Source of the DNA: Alphaproteobacteria bacterium
GTDB taxonomy: Bacteria; Pseudomonadota; Alphaproteobacteria; Micropepsales; Micropepsaceae
Reading direction: 5' to 3'
DNA length: 64,000 nt
Assembly: GCA_947474565.1 (NCBI GenBank)
Contig: CANJIS010000011.1
Location: 1-64,000 of the forward strand
Made by a program: the position numbers and the translations under genes. Position 1 is the first letter of the stretch. Every line of letters starts with the position of its first letter. The notes below the pieces were generated by a model. That model was given only the letters and a program-made list of their open reading frames with translations, did not search any database and was not told the DNA's origin. Below, one piece after another: positions 44,754 through 54,414 of this stretch.

Positions 44754-46691
44754 ATGGCAAAACGGGCCCCCGCCAAGAAATCTTCGCCGCCGCGTGGCAA
44801 GCGCGTCCGCCGCGATGACAGCGAAGATGCGCCGCCGCCACCGCGCAAATCCAAAGCGGTCTGGCCGTTCATTGTGGCGATGCTGCTGGCCTGGGGCGGA
44901 ATTTTCGGCGCCGTCGCCTATTCCCATTTTCTCTCGGAATTGCCGGATGTGAAAAACCTTCTCGCCGAAGGGCCGACCCGCGACGTCACCATCGTGGACA
45001 GCCAGGGGCGGATGGTGGCACGGCGCGGCTTGACGCAAGGCGATATCGTCAAAACCGAAACACTGCCCAATTACGTCGCCAACGCTTTCATCGCCGTCGA
45101 AGACCGGCGCTTCCGCGATCACTTCGGGCTTGATCCTGTCGGCATGGTGCGCGCGGGCATTGCCAATGCGCTGGCCGGTCATGTGGTGCAAGGCGGCTCT
45201 ACTCTCACCCAACAGCTGGCGAAGAATCTTTTCCTTAGCCCCAGCCGCACCTTCGACCGCAAGGCCCAGGAAGCGATGCTAGCCATGTATCTGGAGTCGC
45301 GTTACACCAAAAATCAGATCCTGACGCTGTATCTCAATCGCGTGTATTTCGGAGCCGGCGTCTTTGGCATCGAAGCGGCGTCGGAGAAATTCTTCGGCAA
45401 ACATGCCGACCAGCTTGGCCTGACGGAAGCCGCGATGCTGGCCGGAAGCGTGAAAGCCCCGGCGCGCTACAATCCCATCGCCGACACCGACGCATCCCTG
45501 GCACGCAGCGCCGTTGTGCTGCGCGCCATGCGGGATGCCGGATTCATCGACGAAGCCGCCCGTGCCGCCGCAGAAGCCACCCGGCCCAGAATCGTGAAGG
45601 ATTCCGGCACGCCGGGGTCCGGTTATTTCGCCGACTGGGTTTTGTCGCAATTGGACAAATATCTCGGCAGCGACAGGCAGCCGGTGATTGTTGAAACCAG
45701 CTTTGATCTTCAGGCCCAGGCCATGGCCGAGCATGCCGTGGCCCGGCTGATGGACAGCGAAGGCGGCCGCATCGGCGCGTCGCAGGCAGCTCTGGTGGCG
45801 ATGACGCCGGACGGCGCCATTCGCGCCATGGTCGGCGGGCGCTCCTATGCCAGTTCCACCTTCAACCGTGCTGCCGATGCCCAGCGCCAGCCGGGCAGCG
45901 CCTTCAAACCCTTTGTCTATCTGGCGGCCTTCGAGCACGGCCATACCCCGGACGACATCATGAATGACGGGCCGGTGGATATTCACGGCTGGCAGCCGAA
46001 GGACTTCGAGGGCGAGTTTCAGGGTGACATCACGCTCACGCACGCCTTCGCGGAATCGTCCAATGTCATTGCCGCCCAGCTCACCGATGAAGTCGGCGCC
46101 AAGGCTGTGGCGGCCACGGCGCGGCGGCTAGGCATTCGCTCACCGCTGGTCGAAGTGTCGTCGCTGGCGCTGGGTACATCCGATGTCACGCCGCTGGAGT
46201 TGACCGGCGCCTATGCCGCCTTCGCCAATGGCGGCCAGGGCGTTTCGCCGTTTGCCATTGTCAGCATCCGCACCAAGGCCGGAAAAATTCTTTACAGCCG
46301 CAAGACGCCGGAAGCCCGGCCCGTGATGTCACCGGAAAATAACGCCGCGATGACCAAGCTGATGGTGGAAACCGTCACCACCGGCACCGGCAAGACGGCC
46401 CGGCTGGCCGACCGGCCCACCGCCGGCAAGACCGGCACCACCCAGGATTCGCATGACGCCTGGTTTGTCGGCTTTACCGCCGATCTGGTGTGCGGTGTGT
46501 GGGTGGGCAATGACAATGCCGCGCCGATGCACAAGGCGCCCGGCCTGACCGCCACCGGCGGCGGCGTGCCGGCGCATATTTTCCACGCCTTTATGGAAGA
46601 TGCCGAACAGGGCTTGGCCGTACAACCACTCACCGGCACCAATCTGGCCAATGCCGATGCCGTGGCGATGGCCGCGCGCCGGATGCGATAG
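44754..46691 (+). CDS. Penicillin-binding protein 1A (bifunctional class A)
   Basis: 645 residues: basic cytoplasmic tail, one membrane helix ([20 protein letters not shown]), a GT51 glycosyltransferase ([43 protein letters not shown]) and a transpeptidase with SxxK in [11 protein letters not shown] (Ser about 382), SSN in AESSNVIAA and KTGTT. It polymerises and cross-links peptidoglycan. Smaller than typical PBP1A, lacking the OB insertion, as in PBP1a-like alphaproteobacterial forms. Start ATG 44754; a TTG six bases upstream is possible. Confidence 0.94.
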   Translation: MAKRAPAKKSSPPRGKRVRRDDSEDAPPPPRKSKAVWPFIVAMLLAWGGIFGAVAYSHFLSELPDVKNLLAEGPTRDVTIVDSQGRMVARRGLTQGDIVKTETLPNYVANAFIAVEDRRFRDHFGLDPVGMVRAGIANALAGHVVQGGSTLTQQLAKNLFLSPSRTFDRKAQEAMLAMYLESRYTKNQILTLYLNRVYFGAGVFGIEAASEKFFGKHADQLGLTEAAMLAGSVKAPARYNPIADTDASLARSAVVLRAMRDAGFIDEAARAAAEATRPRIVKDSGTPGSGYFADWVLSQLDKYLGSDRQPVIVETSFDLQAQAMAEHAVARLMDSEGGRIGASQAALVAMTPDGAIRAMVGGRSYASSTFNRAADAQRQPGSAFKPFVYLAAFEHGHTPDDIMNDGPVDIHGWQPKDFEGEFQGDITLTHAFAESSNVIAAQLTDEVGAKAVAATARRLGIRSPLVEVSSLALGTSDVTPLELTGAYAAFANGGQGVSPFAIVSIRTKAGKILYSRKTPEARPVMSPENNAAMTKLMVETVTTGTGKTARLADRPTAGKTGTTQDSHDAWFVGFTADLVCGVWVGNDNAAPMHKAPGLTATGGGVPAHIFHAFMEDAEQGLAVQPLTGTNLANADAVAMAARRMR

Positions 46692-46745
46692 ATCGCATCC
46701 TGGCCAGCCTTTTTGGCAACTGACCCCTCTGCTGTGTTTGGTTCG

Positions 46746-47507
46746 CTAATTGAAGCGAAGGAGATTGCGGCCGTTTTCGCGCAACCATTTGCGGGCGCGG
46801 CGGGCATGGGGCGTGAGCGCATCAACATGGGCCCAGAAACGCGGACCGTGATTCATTTCTTTCAGATGCGCCGCTTCATGCGCCACGACATAGTCGCGCA
46901 CATAATCCGGAGCGAAGATCAGCCGCCAGGAAAAGGACAGCGACCGCGCCGAAGAGCAGGAACCCCAGCGGCTGGAGGTGTCGCGTACCGTGATGCGGGT
47001 GGGGCGTACGCCCAGCCGATCACCGAAGACCATCACGCTGGCTTCAAAACTTTTGCGGGCTTCACTCTTGAAAAAATCCGTCAGGCGGCGGCCGGCATGC
47101 TCGATGCGGCCACTGACGAAAATTTCCTCGCCTTCGCGCCACACCGGCGCGGGGCCCTTTGTTTTGGCCGCACAGATGCGATGGGGAATCCCTAAGAAAG
47201 GCACGGTTGCGCCCGGTGCGAGCGCCACCTGTTTGGGTGCCTTGGCGCGCTGATTGCTGACCCACAAGGTTTCGCCGCGCACGAAAGCCAGGGCGGCGGC
47301 GCGGCCCAGGCGCGCGGGCGCGGTCACCATCACATCACCGGAAACCGGGTCGATCCGCATCACCATGCGCCGGGCGCGGGGATTAAGCCGGACCACCACG
47401 CCCAGCTTTTCACCGTCAATCGCCAGAAGTTCGCGCGTCACCTTAAAATTGCGCGGCTTTTTCTTCTTTTTCAGGATGGCCAGCACGGCTCGCATTTTTT
47501 TCATCAT
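46746..47507 (-). CDS. YgjP-like M48/WSS1-type metallopeptidase
   Basis: 253 residues: N-terminal beta domain (RARRMVMRIDPVSGDVMVTAP, FVRGETLWVSNQRAKAP) and a zinc-peptidase domain, DTSSRWGSCSSARSLSFSWRL then VVAHEAAHLKEMNHGPRFW, with the HExxH-like HEAAH plus a third His. This is the DUF45/SprT-like family whose substrates are unknown. Very basic N-terminus. Divergent from the VOC gene with only 17 bases between starts. Confidence 0.88.
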   Translation of the reverse strand: MMKKMRAVLAILKKKKKPRNFKVTRELLAIDGEKLGVVVRLNPRARRMVMRIDPVSGDVMVTAPARLGRAAALAFVRGETLWVSNQRAKAPKQVALAPGATVPFLGIPHRICAAKTKGPAPVWREGEEIFVSGRIEHAGRRLTDFFKSEARKSFEASVMVFGDRLGVRPTRITVRDTSSRWGSCSSARSLSFSWRLIFAPDYVRDYVVAHEAAHLKEMNHGPRFWAHVDALTPHARRARKWLRENGRNLLRFN

Positions 47508-47524
47508 GTGGCTAGGCTCGACCC

Positions 47525-47947
47525 ATGAACCAGCGGCCGCGATTTCATCTGGCCTTTCCGGTGCGCGATCTTGCTGAAGCGCGCGCTTTTTACGGCGAGC
47601 TGCTGGGCTGTCCTGAAGGACGCTCTAGCGAAGAATGGATTGATTTTGATTTTTTCGGTCATCAGATCGTGGCGCATTTAAGCGCGAATGACCGGGGACA
47701 CAAAGAACATAATGTTGTTGACGGCGAGAATGTACCGGTGCGTCATTTCGGTGCGATTCTATCCATGGATGAATGGCGGAAACTTGCGGCAAGGCTTCAG
47801 GAAAGAAATGTTTCTTTCATCATAGAGCCGGGAATTCGGTTTGAAGGCATGCCGGGCGAACAGGCGACATTCTTTTTCTGCGATTTCAGCGGCAATGCGC
47901 TGGAATTCAAGGCATTCAACAATGAGGACCGGATCTTTGCGCGCTGA
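47525..47947 (+). CDS. VOC (glyoxalase/dioxygenase-like) family protein
   Basis: 140 residues with two beta-alpha-beta-beta-beta modules: RFHLAFPVRDLAEARAFYGE at the start (first metal-ligand His), RHFGAILSMDEW, and FFFCDFSGNALEFKAF (Glu ligand) at the end. This arrangement fits a vicinal oxygen chelate protein of the small dioxygenase-like class. Substrate unknown. The downstream DsbB-like gene starts inside its end. Confidence 0.85.
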   Translation: MNQRPRFHLAFPVRDLAEARAFYGELLGCPEGRSSEEWIDFDFFGHQIVAHLSANDRGHKEHNVVDGENVPVRHFGAILSMDEWRKLAARLQERNVSFIIEPGIRFEGMPGEQATFFFCDFSGNALEFKAFNNEDRIFAR

Positions 47948-48389
47948 CAAAATCGCAATGGGCGTGGGCCTGGGCGCGCTTGCGCTCATTATCGGCGCGC
48001 TGGGCTTTCAATACATCGCCGGCATCAGGCCGTGCGAGATGTGTCATTGGCAGCGCTGGCCGCATATCGCCGCCGCGTTGGCTGGCATTATCGGCGTGGC
48101 GCTGGCGAAAGACAAAGCCCGGGCGCTGGCCTGGATCGCAGTGGCGCTGGTGACCGTGTCGGGGCTGATCGGCCTTTATCAAAGCGGCATGCAATGGGGG
48201 TTCCTGCCGGGGCCGGCCTCGTGTACCGGACAGCGCTTTGTGCTGGGCAGCAACATAGTTCCCGAAGTGCAATGCGATGTGGTGACCTGGTCCCTGTTCG
48301 GCCTGTCGCTGGCCACTTATAATGCGATCTTCTCATTCCTGATCGCGGGGGCCGGCGCCCTTGGCCTGGTAAAAAATCAAAATGCGTAA
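47922..48389 (+). CDS. DsbB-like disulfide bond formation protein
   Basis: 155 residues with four membrane helices, the redox pair CEMC in IRPCEMCHWQRWPH and a second cysteine pair in the loop SCTGQRFVLG...VQCD. This matches DsbB, which reoxidises DsbA and passes electrons to ubiquinone. I start it at ATG 47922, 26 bases inside the VOC gene, because the N-terminus is then positively charged ahead of helix 1; ATG 47958 is the alternative. Overlaps coq7 by eight bases, which links it with quinone synthesis. Confidence 0.85.
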   Translation: MRTGSLRADKIAMGVGLGALALIIGALGFQYIAGIRPCEMCHWQRWPHIAAALAGIIGVALAKDKARALAWIAVALVTVSGLIGLYQSGMQWGFLPGPASCTGQRFVLGSNIVPEVQCDVVTWSLFGLSLATYNAIFSFLIAGAGALGLVKNQNA

Positions 48390-48921
48390 AGCCAAACCCA
48401 AAGCGCCTGGCGCTGCCATCGATACCGAAGCCATGATCCGGGTGGATCATGCCGGTGAATATGGCGCGGTCCGCATCTATGAAGGTCAGCTGGCGATTTT
48501 GGGCAAGCGGCCCAGCGGTGATCTGATCCGCCATATGGCTGAGCAGGAACAGCATCATTTGCAGACTTTCGACAGACTGGTGAATGAGCGGCGGGTGCGG
48601 CCCACCGCCTTGGAACCGGTATGGCGCGTGGCGGGATTTGCCTTGGGCGCGGCCACCGCCCTGATGGGTGAGAAAGCGGCCTTTGCCTGCACTGCTGCGG
48701 TGGAAGAAGCGATTGACGAACATTACGCCGCCCAGATCGAAGCCTTGGGGGACAGCGATCCGGATTTGAAAAAGACGGTGGAAGATTTCCGTGCCGATGA
48801 AGCGGCCCATCGCCAGACGGCGTTGGACAATGGCGCGGAGCAGGCGCCCGGCTACAAGCTTCTCAGCGAAGCGGTCAAGGTGGGCTGCCGGGTCGCGATC
48901 AAGCTGTCCGAGAAAATCTGA
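48382..48921 (+). CDS. coq7: Demethoxyubiquinone hydroxylase
   Basis: 179 residues, di-iron Coq7 fold: RVDHAGEYGAVRIYEGQ (Glu ligand), MAEQEQHHLQTF (ExxH), ACTAAVEEAIDEHY and FRADEAAHRQTAL (ExxH). It hydroxylates demethoxyubiquinone at C6 before the last methylation. Alphaproteobacteria often use Coq7 in place of UbiF, and the window also has a UbiH-family hydroxylase. Confidence 0.94.
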   Translation: MRKAKPKAPGAAIDTEAMIRVDHAGEYGAVRIYEGQLAILGKRPSGDLIRHMAEQEQHHLQTFDRLVNERRVRPTALEPVWRVAGFALGAATALMGEKAAFACTAAVEEAIDEHYAAQIEALGDSDPDLKKTVEDFRADEAAHRQTALDNGAEQAPGYKLLSEAVKVGCRVAIKLSEKI

Positions 48922-48922
48922 A

Positions 48923-49471
48923 CTACGGTTCCAGCTCGCTGTCCCAATACAGATAGTCTGCCCAAGACTCATGCAAATAGTTGGGCGGAAAGCGGCGGCC
49001 ACGCTCACGCAATTCCGTGACCGTGGGCTGGCGCGGCCGATGCCGGGGAAACATCCTGGCCTGAACCGGCAGCAGCCCGCCCTTGGTCAGATTGCAGGGG
49101 CTGCAAGCGGTGACGACATTTTCCCAGGTGGTGCGGCCGCCTTTGGAGCGCGGCACCACGTGATCGAAGGTCAGGTCTTCGGCGTCACCGCAATACTGGC
49201 ATTCAAACTGATCGCGCAGGAAAACATTGAAGCGGGTAAAGGCGGGATTGCGCGCGGGCTTGATATAAGTCTTGAGCGAAACCACCGAAGGCAGCCGCAT
49301 CTCGAACTTCGCGGAGCGCACCACCCGGTCATATTCTTCCAGGATCGTCACCCGCTCCAGGAACACCGCCTTGATGGCATCCTGCCAGCACCACAGCGAC
49401 AGCGGATAATAGCTCAGCGGGCGGTAATCCGCGTTCAGAACCAGCGCCGGGCAGGCGCTTGCGGTGCGCAT
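48923..49471 (-). CDS. HNH endonuclease family protein
   Basis: 182 residues from ATG 49471: [19 protein letters not shown], then an HNH zinc-type core with [39 protein letters not shown] and a C-terminal WADYLYW tail. This is the widespread chromosomal HNH protein found beside housekeeping genes; it is not part of a visible restriction or phage module. The longer upstream frame (to 49579) would add a non-conserved segment. Confidence 0.88.
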   Translation of the reverse strand: MRTASACPALVLNADYRPLSYYPLSLWCWQDAIKAVFLERVTILEEYDRVVRSAKFEMRLPSVVSLKTYIKPARNPAFTRFNVFLRDQFECQYCGDAEDLTFDHVVPRSKGGRTTWENVVTACSPCNLTKGGLLPVQARMFPRHRPRQPTVTELRERGRRFPPNYLHESWADYLYWDSELEP

Positions 49472-49536
49472 AGGAGCTAACACGGATGAAATCCTGTGAA
49501 GGCAGTTCTCCTCGGTGGGTAATACTAAAAGTGATT

Positions 49537-49553
49537 CCTTGGCCCTGCCAAGG
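49537..49553. other. Short perfect hairpin in the HNH upstream region
   Basis: CCTTGGC-CCT-GCCAAGG lies between the stop of the esterase gene (49595) and the HNH start (49471). There is no T tract close enough for a strong terminator; role unknown. The other ~100 bases in this spacer hold nothing I recognise. Confidence 0.4.
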
Positions 49554-49594
49554 TGTGCCGTAGGCGCGTGACAGCCCAATTACATTAGACAGGA

Positions 49595-50287
49595 TTACGG
49601 CTGGCGCGGAAAAGCGCAGGAAAGCGGGCCTTCGCAGGCCAATCGCCCCGCTGCGGCCAAGGCCAGAAACTGGCCGGACAACGCCATGGTGTCGGGGTCG
49701 ACGCCATGGGCGATACCGCGCGCCATGTGCCATTGCACCGCCCGGCCCGCCGCGCCCAGCATCATCACCGCCATCAGCATGGCCTGGACGGGGACGACAT
49801 CATCAGCGTCGCCATGGGCCAGAAAGACGGGCGGTCCATCGGCGCGGGCGGGCGGGGGCGCGGTCAAGACGCCCGACAGCGCGATCACGGCTGCGGGCGG
49901 CACCGTTCTGCGCAATCCCAAATGCAGAGACAGCATTGCACCCTGGCTGAAGCCCGCCAGAACCAGGCGCTCAGGTGGAAGTTGAAGACGGGCAAGCTCT
50001 GTATCCAGAAACTGATCCAGGGTGGCGGCGACGCTTTCCACGCCGCGGTTCATTTCCATGGGATCGATGCGGGAAATGGGAAACCATTGAAAGCCGGGCG
50101 AGCCGGGTAGCGGATCGGGGGCATGCGGCGCAATAAAATGGGCGGATGGCAGAAACTGCTGCCAATGCGGCGCCAACCCGATCAAGTCATTGCCATCCGA
50201 ACCATAGCCATGCACCAGCACGACCAGATGGCTGGCGGGGCCTTTGGCAGGCGGGAGACTGGGGCCGGTGAGAGAGTGCAAAGCCAT
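49595..50287 (-). CDS. Phospholipase/carboxylesterase (alpha/beta hydrolase)
   Basis: 230 residues of the acyl-protein thioesterase-like family: HLVVLVHGYGSDGNDLIGLA, FIAPHAPDP, the nucleophile elbow VLAGFSQGAMLSL, VFLAHGDADDVVP with the acid Asp, and GIAHGVDPD with the catalytic His. Broad-specificity carboxylesterase on short acyl esters is the safest call. Divergent from gluQ with 28 bases between. Confidence 0.88.
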   Translation of the reverse strand: MALHSLTGPSLPPAKGPASHLVVLVHGYGSDGNDLIGLAPHWQQFLPSAHFIAPHAPDPLPGSPGFQWFPISRIDPMEMNRGVESVAATLDQFLDTELARLQLPPERLVLAGFSQGAMLSLHLGLRRTVPPAAVIALSGVLTAPPPARADGPPVFLAHGDADDVVPVQAMLMAVMMLGAAGRAVQWHMARGIAHGVDPDTMALSGQFLALAAAGRLACEGPLSCAFPRQP

Positions 50288-50315
50288 GAATGGAATTTTC
50301 TACTAGAATACGGGC

Positions 50316-51173
50316 ATGACTGTTACACGCTTCGCGCCGTCACCGACAGGGTATCTGCATCTGGGCCACGCTTTTGCGGCACTCATGGCCGCGCAGGCTG
50401 GCACGCGATTTCTGGTGCGTATCGAGGATCTGGATCGGGGCCGGGCGCGCGAGGAATTCGTCAAAGGTATTTTTGAAGACCTGCATTGGCTGGGCCTGAC
50501 TTGGGAAGAACCGGTACTACACCAATCCAGCCGCATGGAAGCGTACCAGAGCGCGCTATCCCGGTTGCAAAAGAAGGAATTGCTTTATCCCTGTTTCTGC
50601 AGCCGCGCCCACATCAGCGAAGAAATTGCGCGCGCCATCGAGGCTCCACACTTTGATCCTTTGTCGGCTCCGCCGACGGGGCCCGATGGCCCCCACTATC
50701 CCGGCACCTGCCGCCATCTCGATGGCCAGGAAAGATCAAACCGCATCGCATCCGGCGCGCCCTATACGTTAAGGCTGGATGTGGCCAAGACGGCCAAACA
50801 GACCGGTCCCCTCACCTTGCGTGAAAAGAATGAGACGGTGGCGGTTGATCCGTTTCTGTTCGGCGATCCGGTGCTGGCGCGCAAGGACGTGCCCGCCTCT
50901 TACCATCTGGCCGTTGTGGTGGATGACGCGTTCCAGAATGTGGACCTGGTGACACGGGGCGAAGACTTAGGCCCGGCCGCTCACATCCAGCGATTGTTGC
51001 AGACGCTGTTGAAACTGCCCCAACCAGCCTATGCCCATCATCGTCTGATCCTGGACGATGACGGCCGCAAATTTTCCAAGCGCGACCAGGCTGTAACCCT
51101 GCGGCAGATGCGGGCGGACGGCGCCAAAGCAGAAGACATTCGCGCCCGGCTTGTGGTAATGGGGCTGCCATGA
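50316..51173 (+). CDS. gluQ: Glutamyl-Q tRNA(Asp) synthetase
   Basis: 285 residues, a truncated glutamyl-tRNA synthetase: FAPSPTGYLHLGHAFAAL (HIGH motif), LVRIEDLDRGRAREEF, zinc-type CFCSRAHISEE, VVVDDAFQNVDLVTRGEDL and DDGRKFSKRDQAVTLR (KMSKS-type). It lacks the anticodon-binding domain and therefore glutamylates queuosine on tRNA-Asp. Four-base ATGA overlap with hisE. Confidence 0.92.
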   Translation: MTVTRFAPSPTGYLHLGHAFAALMAAQAGTRFLVRIEDLDRGRAREEFVKGIFEDLHWLGLTWEEPVLHQSSRMEAYQSALSRLQKKELLYPCFCSRAHISEEIARAIEAPHFDPLSAPPTGPDGPHYPGTCRHLDGQERSNRIASGAPYTLRLDVAKTAKQTGPLTLREKNETVAVDPFLFGDPVLARKDVPASYHLAVVVDDAFQNVDLVTRGEDLGPAAHIQRLLQTLLKLPQPAYAHHRLILDDDGRKFSKRDQAVTLRQMRADGAKAEDIRARLVVMGLP

Positions 51174-51493
51174 GCGAGCATCCCCTCGACAGGCTTTTTG
51201 CCACCATTGCCGCGCGCAAGGCCGCCGGCGATACGGACGCGTCCTATACCGCCAAGCTGCTTTCGCAGGGCGTGGAGAAGTGCGCCAAGAAATTCGGCGA
51301 GGAAGCGGTGGAAGCGGTGCTGGCTTCCGTGAGCGGCGACAAGGCGCATCTGGCGGCGGAATCTGCCGATGTTCTTTATCACCTGCTGGTGTTGTGGGCG
51401 GCGGCGGGCATCACGCCGGATGATGTCTACGCCGCGCTGAAAGCCCGCGAAGCCCAGTCGGGCATCGCCGAGAAGGCTTCACGTCCCAAGTAA
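51170..51493 (+). CDS. hisE: Phosphoribosyl-ATP pyrophosphatase
   Basis: 107 residues of the MazG-like all-alpha fold: LDRLFATIAARKAAGDTDASY, KLLSQGVEKCAKKFGEEAVE with the conserved Glu metal ligands, and AAESADVLYHLLVLWAA. Second step of histidine synthesis. It stands apart from hisF (34787), coupled to gluQ instead. Confidence 0.93.
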   Translation: MSEHPLDRLFATIAARKAAGDTDASYTAKLLSQGVEKCAKKFGEEAVEAVLASVSGDKAHLAAESADVLYHLLVLWAAAGITPDDVYAALKAREAQSGIAEKASRPK

Positions 51494-51496
51494 ACT

Positions 51497-51946
51497 TCAG
51501 CTTTCGGACTCTTCTTCGGCGAGGCTTTTCACCAGGTCGAGCACGCGCTTGCGGACCTTGGGGTCTCTGATCTTCATGAAGGCCAGGCTGAGCTGCAGGC
51601 CCTCTCCCGAGGAAACGAATTCCATCACGGGCGCGCCATGGGATTCGGCAACGCCGTCCCCGACACCCGATACGCCTTCATAGAAGAAATTGATCGGCAC
51701 GCCCAAAATGCGCGCGATCTCATACAGGCGGCCCGCACCAATGCGGTTGACGCCTTTTTCGTACTTCTGCACCTGTTGAAAGGTCAGCCCGAGCATTTCG
51801 CCGAGCTTTTCCTGGCTCATCCCAATCAGCATTCGCCTGATACGCACGCGATTGCCGACTTGTGTATCTACTGGATTAGCTTGTTTTTTTGGCACGCCGC
51901 ACACACACAAATCATTGCCGGGCGCGAACTTACTCGCATTGGTCAC
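51497..51946 (-). CDS. XRE-family transcriptional regulator
   Basis: 149 residues: a cysteine-containing N-terminal tail (NDLCVCGVPKK), a helix-turn-helix (VGNRVRIRRMLIGMSQEKLG, then LTFQQVQKYEKGVNRIGAGR, LYEIARILGVPINFFYEG) and a C-terminal DPKVRKRVLDLVKSLAEEE. This is the conserved alphaproteobacterial HTH protein (PraR/SinR-like group) located next to lnt; its role here cannot be read. The start could be a few codons downstream of 51946. Confidence 0.85.
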   Translation of the reverse strand: MTNASKFAPGNDLCVCGVPKKQANPVDTQVGNRVRIRRMLIGMSQEKLGEMLGLTFQQVQKYEKGVNRIGAGRLYEIARILGVPINFFYEGVSGVGDGVAESHGAPVMEFVSSGEGLQLSLAFMKIRDPKVRKRVLDLVKSLAEEESES

Positions 51947-51972
51947 ATAACTGAAAGAAATAATTCCCGGCG

Positions 51973-53526
51973 CTACCGCGTCAATTTCGTCAGGAAAAAA
52001 GCCGCTACTGCCGCCATGATCAGCAAGAGCAGCAACATTAAATCACCATAACGCGCATAGGTTGATTGAGACGCTGCCTTCGGCAACCGCGCGTCGAGAA
52101 CACCCATCTTTCCAAGGGCCAATTCTGCGGTAATCCGGCCATAGGGATCAATCACCGCTGATATGCCGGTGTTGGCCGCGCGCGCCACAGGCAGCGCTTC
52201 CTCAATCGCGCGTGCGCGGGCAATCACAAGATGCTGATAAGGCCCCGCCCATGGGCCGAACCAGGAGTCGTCGGTAACGTTGACGAACCAGCCTGGACGC
52301 TCGCTCTGATTAGATGTCACTGCCGCAGGAAAAATGATTTCGTAGCAAATCAGCGGCGTAACCGAAGGCATGCCTGCGAGCGGATATGTTCGCGGACCAT
52401 CGCCAAAAGCAAAGCCTTCCTGACCCGCTGTCAGTTTTGTGATGCCGATGCGATTAAGCATACCGGCGAAGGGGACATATTCCCCGAAGGGCACAAGATG
52501 GAATTTGTCGAAGACCTGCGGCGCCGCGCCGGCGGGCGGGAAAATGAACAGGCTGTTGTAAAATGACAAATGATCGCCAGTGCGCGCCGCCCGTGTCGCG
52601 CCGGTGATCAAGGTGCGGCGGGCGCCCGTCAGTAGCCCCACCTGATCAAGCGCGGCAGGGTCACGGCTGAACAAGAATGGCGGTGTCGCGGCTTCCGGCC
52701 AGATGATGACACTGGGGTTGCCGGGGGAGACGCTGAGATCCAGCAGTCGTTGCCAGTTGCGGGCGTAATAGCGCGACTGCTCTTTTTCGCGCTGGGACAC
52801 GTTGGGCTGGACAATACGAAGCTGCACGCCGGAGACGGTTTGGACCGGATGCGACACCAGCCTGTATGTGCCGCCCGCCCATAACAGCGCGAACAAAAAG
52901 ATCATCGACAAGGGCGCTTTCCAAGTGCTGCGCCTGGTCAGATCGGCCAGTGACGCGCCCAGCAAAACGGTGAGAAAGGAAAGACCGTAAGCGCCGATCA
53001 CGGCCATGGATTGCTGGACCGCCAGCGACGCGCCCCAGCCATAGGCTGGCAGATTCCAGGGAAAGCCGGTGAAGATATGGCCGCGAACCCATTCGAGCAC
53101 GGTGTAAACGATGGCGAACACCAGAAAACGCGCCGGACCTTCTTGCCAGAAATAAAGCGCCAAGAAGCAACCCAACCCGCCAAAGAGAGCAAGCCCGGCG
53201 GGCAGCAGCGTCACCGCAAAAGGCAGTTGCCACAGATGCGCATCGGGATCGACCAGGAAGGCATAGCCGATCCAATGCAGGCCGATGAGAAATTGGCCGA
53301 ACGCGAAAGCCCAGCCGAGACCAAAACCTGCGCGGAGAGATTTGGGCGCCGCATCGGCAGCGTCGAGCAACAGCAACAGAACCGCGAAGCCCAACAGCAG
53401 GAGAGGAAAAATCCCCAATGGTGCGAAACCGAGCGCGGAAAGCGCGCCAGCGCCGAACGCCAGTCCATAACGCCGCCAGCCGGCAAGGCCGCGCACCCAA
53501 TCGCCGCTTGAAAGCAGAAAATTCAT
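51973..53526 (-). CDS. lnt: Apolipoprotein N-acyltransferase
   Basis: 517 residues: about six N-terminal membrane helices and a nitrilase domain with the Glu-Lys-Cys triad in VIIWPEAATP, FDKFHLVPFGEYVPF and PLICYEIIFP, then NVTDDSWFGPWAGPYQH. It adds the third acyl chain to lipoproteins on the periplasmic face. Last gene of the conserved fur-to-lnt transcription unit, followed by the XRE regulator. Confidence 0.95.
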   Translation of the reverse strand: MNFLLSSGDWVRGLAGWRRYGLAFGAGALSALGFAPLGIFPLLLLGFAVLLLLLDAADAAPKSLRAGFGLGWAFAFGQFLIGLHWIGYAFLVDPDAHLWQLPFAVTLLPAGLALFGGLGCFLALYFWQEGPARFLVFAIVYTVLEWVRGHIFTGFPWNLPAYGWGASLAVQQSMAVIGAYGLSFLTVLLGASLADLTRRSTWKAPLSMIFLFALLWAGGTYRLVSHPVQTVSGVQLRIVQPNVSQREKEQSRYYARNWQRLLDLSVSPGNPSVIIWPEAATPPFLFSRDPAALDQVGLLTGARRTLITGATRAARTGDHLSFYNSLFIFPPAGAAPQVFDKFHLVPFGEYVPFAGMLNRIGITKLTAGQEGFAFGDGPRTYPLAGMPSVTPLICYEIIFPAAVTSNQSERPGWFVNVTDDSWFGPWAGPYQHLVIARARAIEEALPVARAANTGISAVIDPYGRITAELALGKMGVLDARLPKAASQSTYARYGDLMLLLLLIMAAVAAFFLTKLTR

Positions 53527-53544
53527 GCCGTCACACCGACGCCA

Positions 53545-54414
53545 TCATGACGATGGAGGGCATATGCGCAAGCGCCGGACGCGCCGGGGATCGGCATCGA
53601 GTACTTCGAATTCATAGCCGGTGGGATGACTAATAATCTCACCACGCTGCGGCACCCGGCCCAGCAGCGAGGTTACGAGGCCGCCCAGCGAATCCACCTC
53701 TTCCTCGTTTTCGGGCGTGGCGAAGTCAATTCCAGTTTCGCTTTTGAAATCTTCCAGGGCGGTGCGGGCGTCCAGCACAAAACAGGTGCCATCGCGGCGC
53801 AGGCCAACGCCTTCTTCATCATGCTCGTCGGCGATGTCGCCGACAATCTCTTCGATAATGTCTTCGATGGAGACAAGGCCGTCTGTGCCGCCATACTCAT
53901 CGATCACCAGCGCCATATGGGTGTGGCTGGTCTGCATTTTCAGCAACAGATCGACGGCGCGCATGGACGGCGGCACAAACAGGATCGGGCGCTTGATTCG
54001 GATGATGGAGGAATCTTCCAGGCGGTAATCGCCATCGGGGCGCATTTCCAAAAGGCTCATCAGGTCTTTGACATGCACCAGGCCGACGGGGTCATCGAGG
54101 GTTTCATGGAAGACCGGCAGGCGCGAATGCTTGCCGACGCGGAACAGCGTGACCAGTTCGGGCAGCGGCATGTTTTCCTCCACCGCCACGATTTCAGCAC
54201 GCGGCACCATGACATCGCGCACTTTGAGCTCGCCGAACGCCAGCAGGTTGGTCATCATCACCCGCTCCTGCTTCGACAGGGCGGGCGACTGACGGTCGCT
54301 TTCCTCGATGACCTCTTCCAGGCTTTCGCGGATGGCGGCGCTGGACGCATCCTCGCCGCGCATGATCTGCATCAGGCGTTTGAGCAGGGATGGGGATTCG
54401 GCGGCGTCACTCAT
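53545..54414 (-). CDS. CorC/HlyC-type CBS-domain protein
   Basis: 289 residues: VRDVMVPRAEIVAVEENMPL and SRLPVFHETLDDPVGLVHVKD (first CBS), RPILFVPPSMRAVDLLLKMQ with HMALVIDEYGGTDGLVSIED (second CBS), and a C-terminal transporter-associated FAD-like domain (GYEFEVLDADPRRVRRLRI). Without the membrane DUF21 part; E. coli CorC (YbeX) has the same layout and is linked to Mg/Co efflux and ribosome assembly. Overlaps ybeY by four bases. Confidence 0.93.
   Translation of the reverse strand: MSDAAESPSLLKRLMQIMRGEDASSAAIRESLEEVIEESDRQSPALSKQERVMMTNLLAFGELKVRDVMVPRAEIVAVEENMPLPELVTLFRVGKHSRLPVFHETLDDPVGLVHVKDLMSLLEMRPDGDYRLEDSSIIRIKRPILFVPPSMRAVDLLLKMQTSHTHMALVIDEYGGTDGLVSIEDIIEEIVGDIADEHDEEGVGLRRDGTCFVLDARTALEDFKSETGIDFATPENEEEVDSLGGLVTSLLGRVPQRGEIISHPTGYEFEVLDADPRRVRRLRICPPSS

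Noticed and set aside
48923-49471. HNH protein as a homing or restriction nuclease of a defence island
   Set aside because: It is the common housekeeping-linked HNH family and has no methylase, helicase or phage neighbours.
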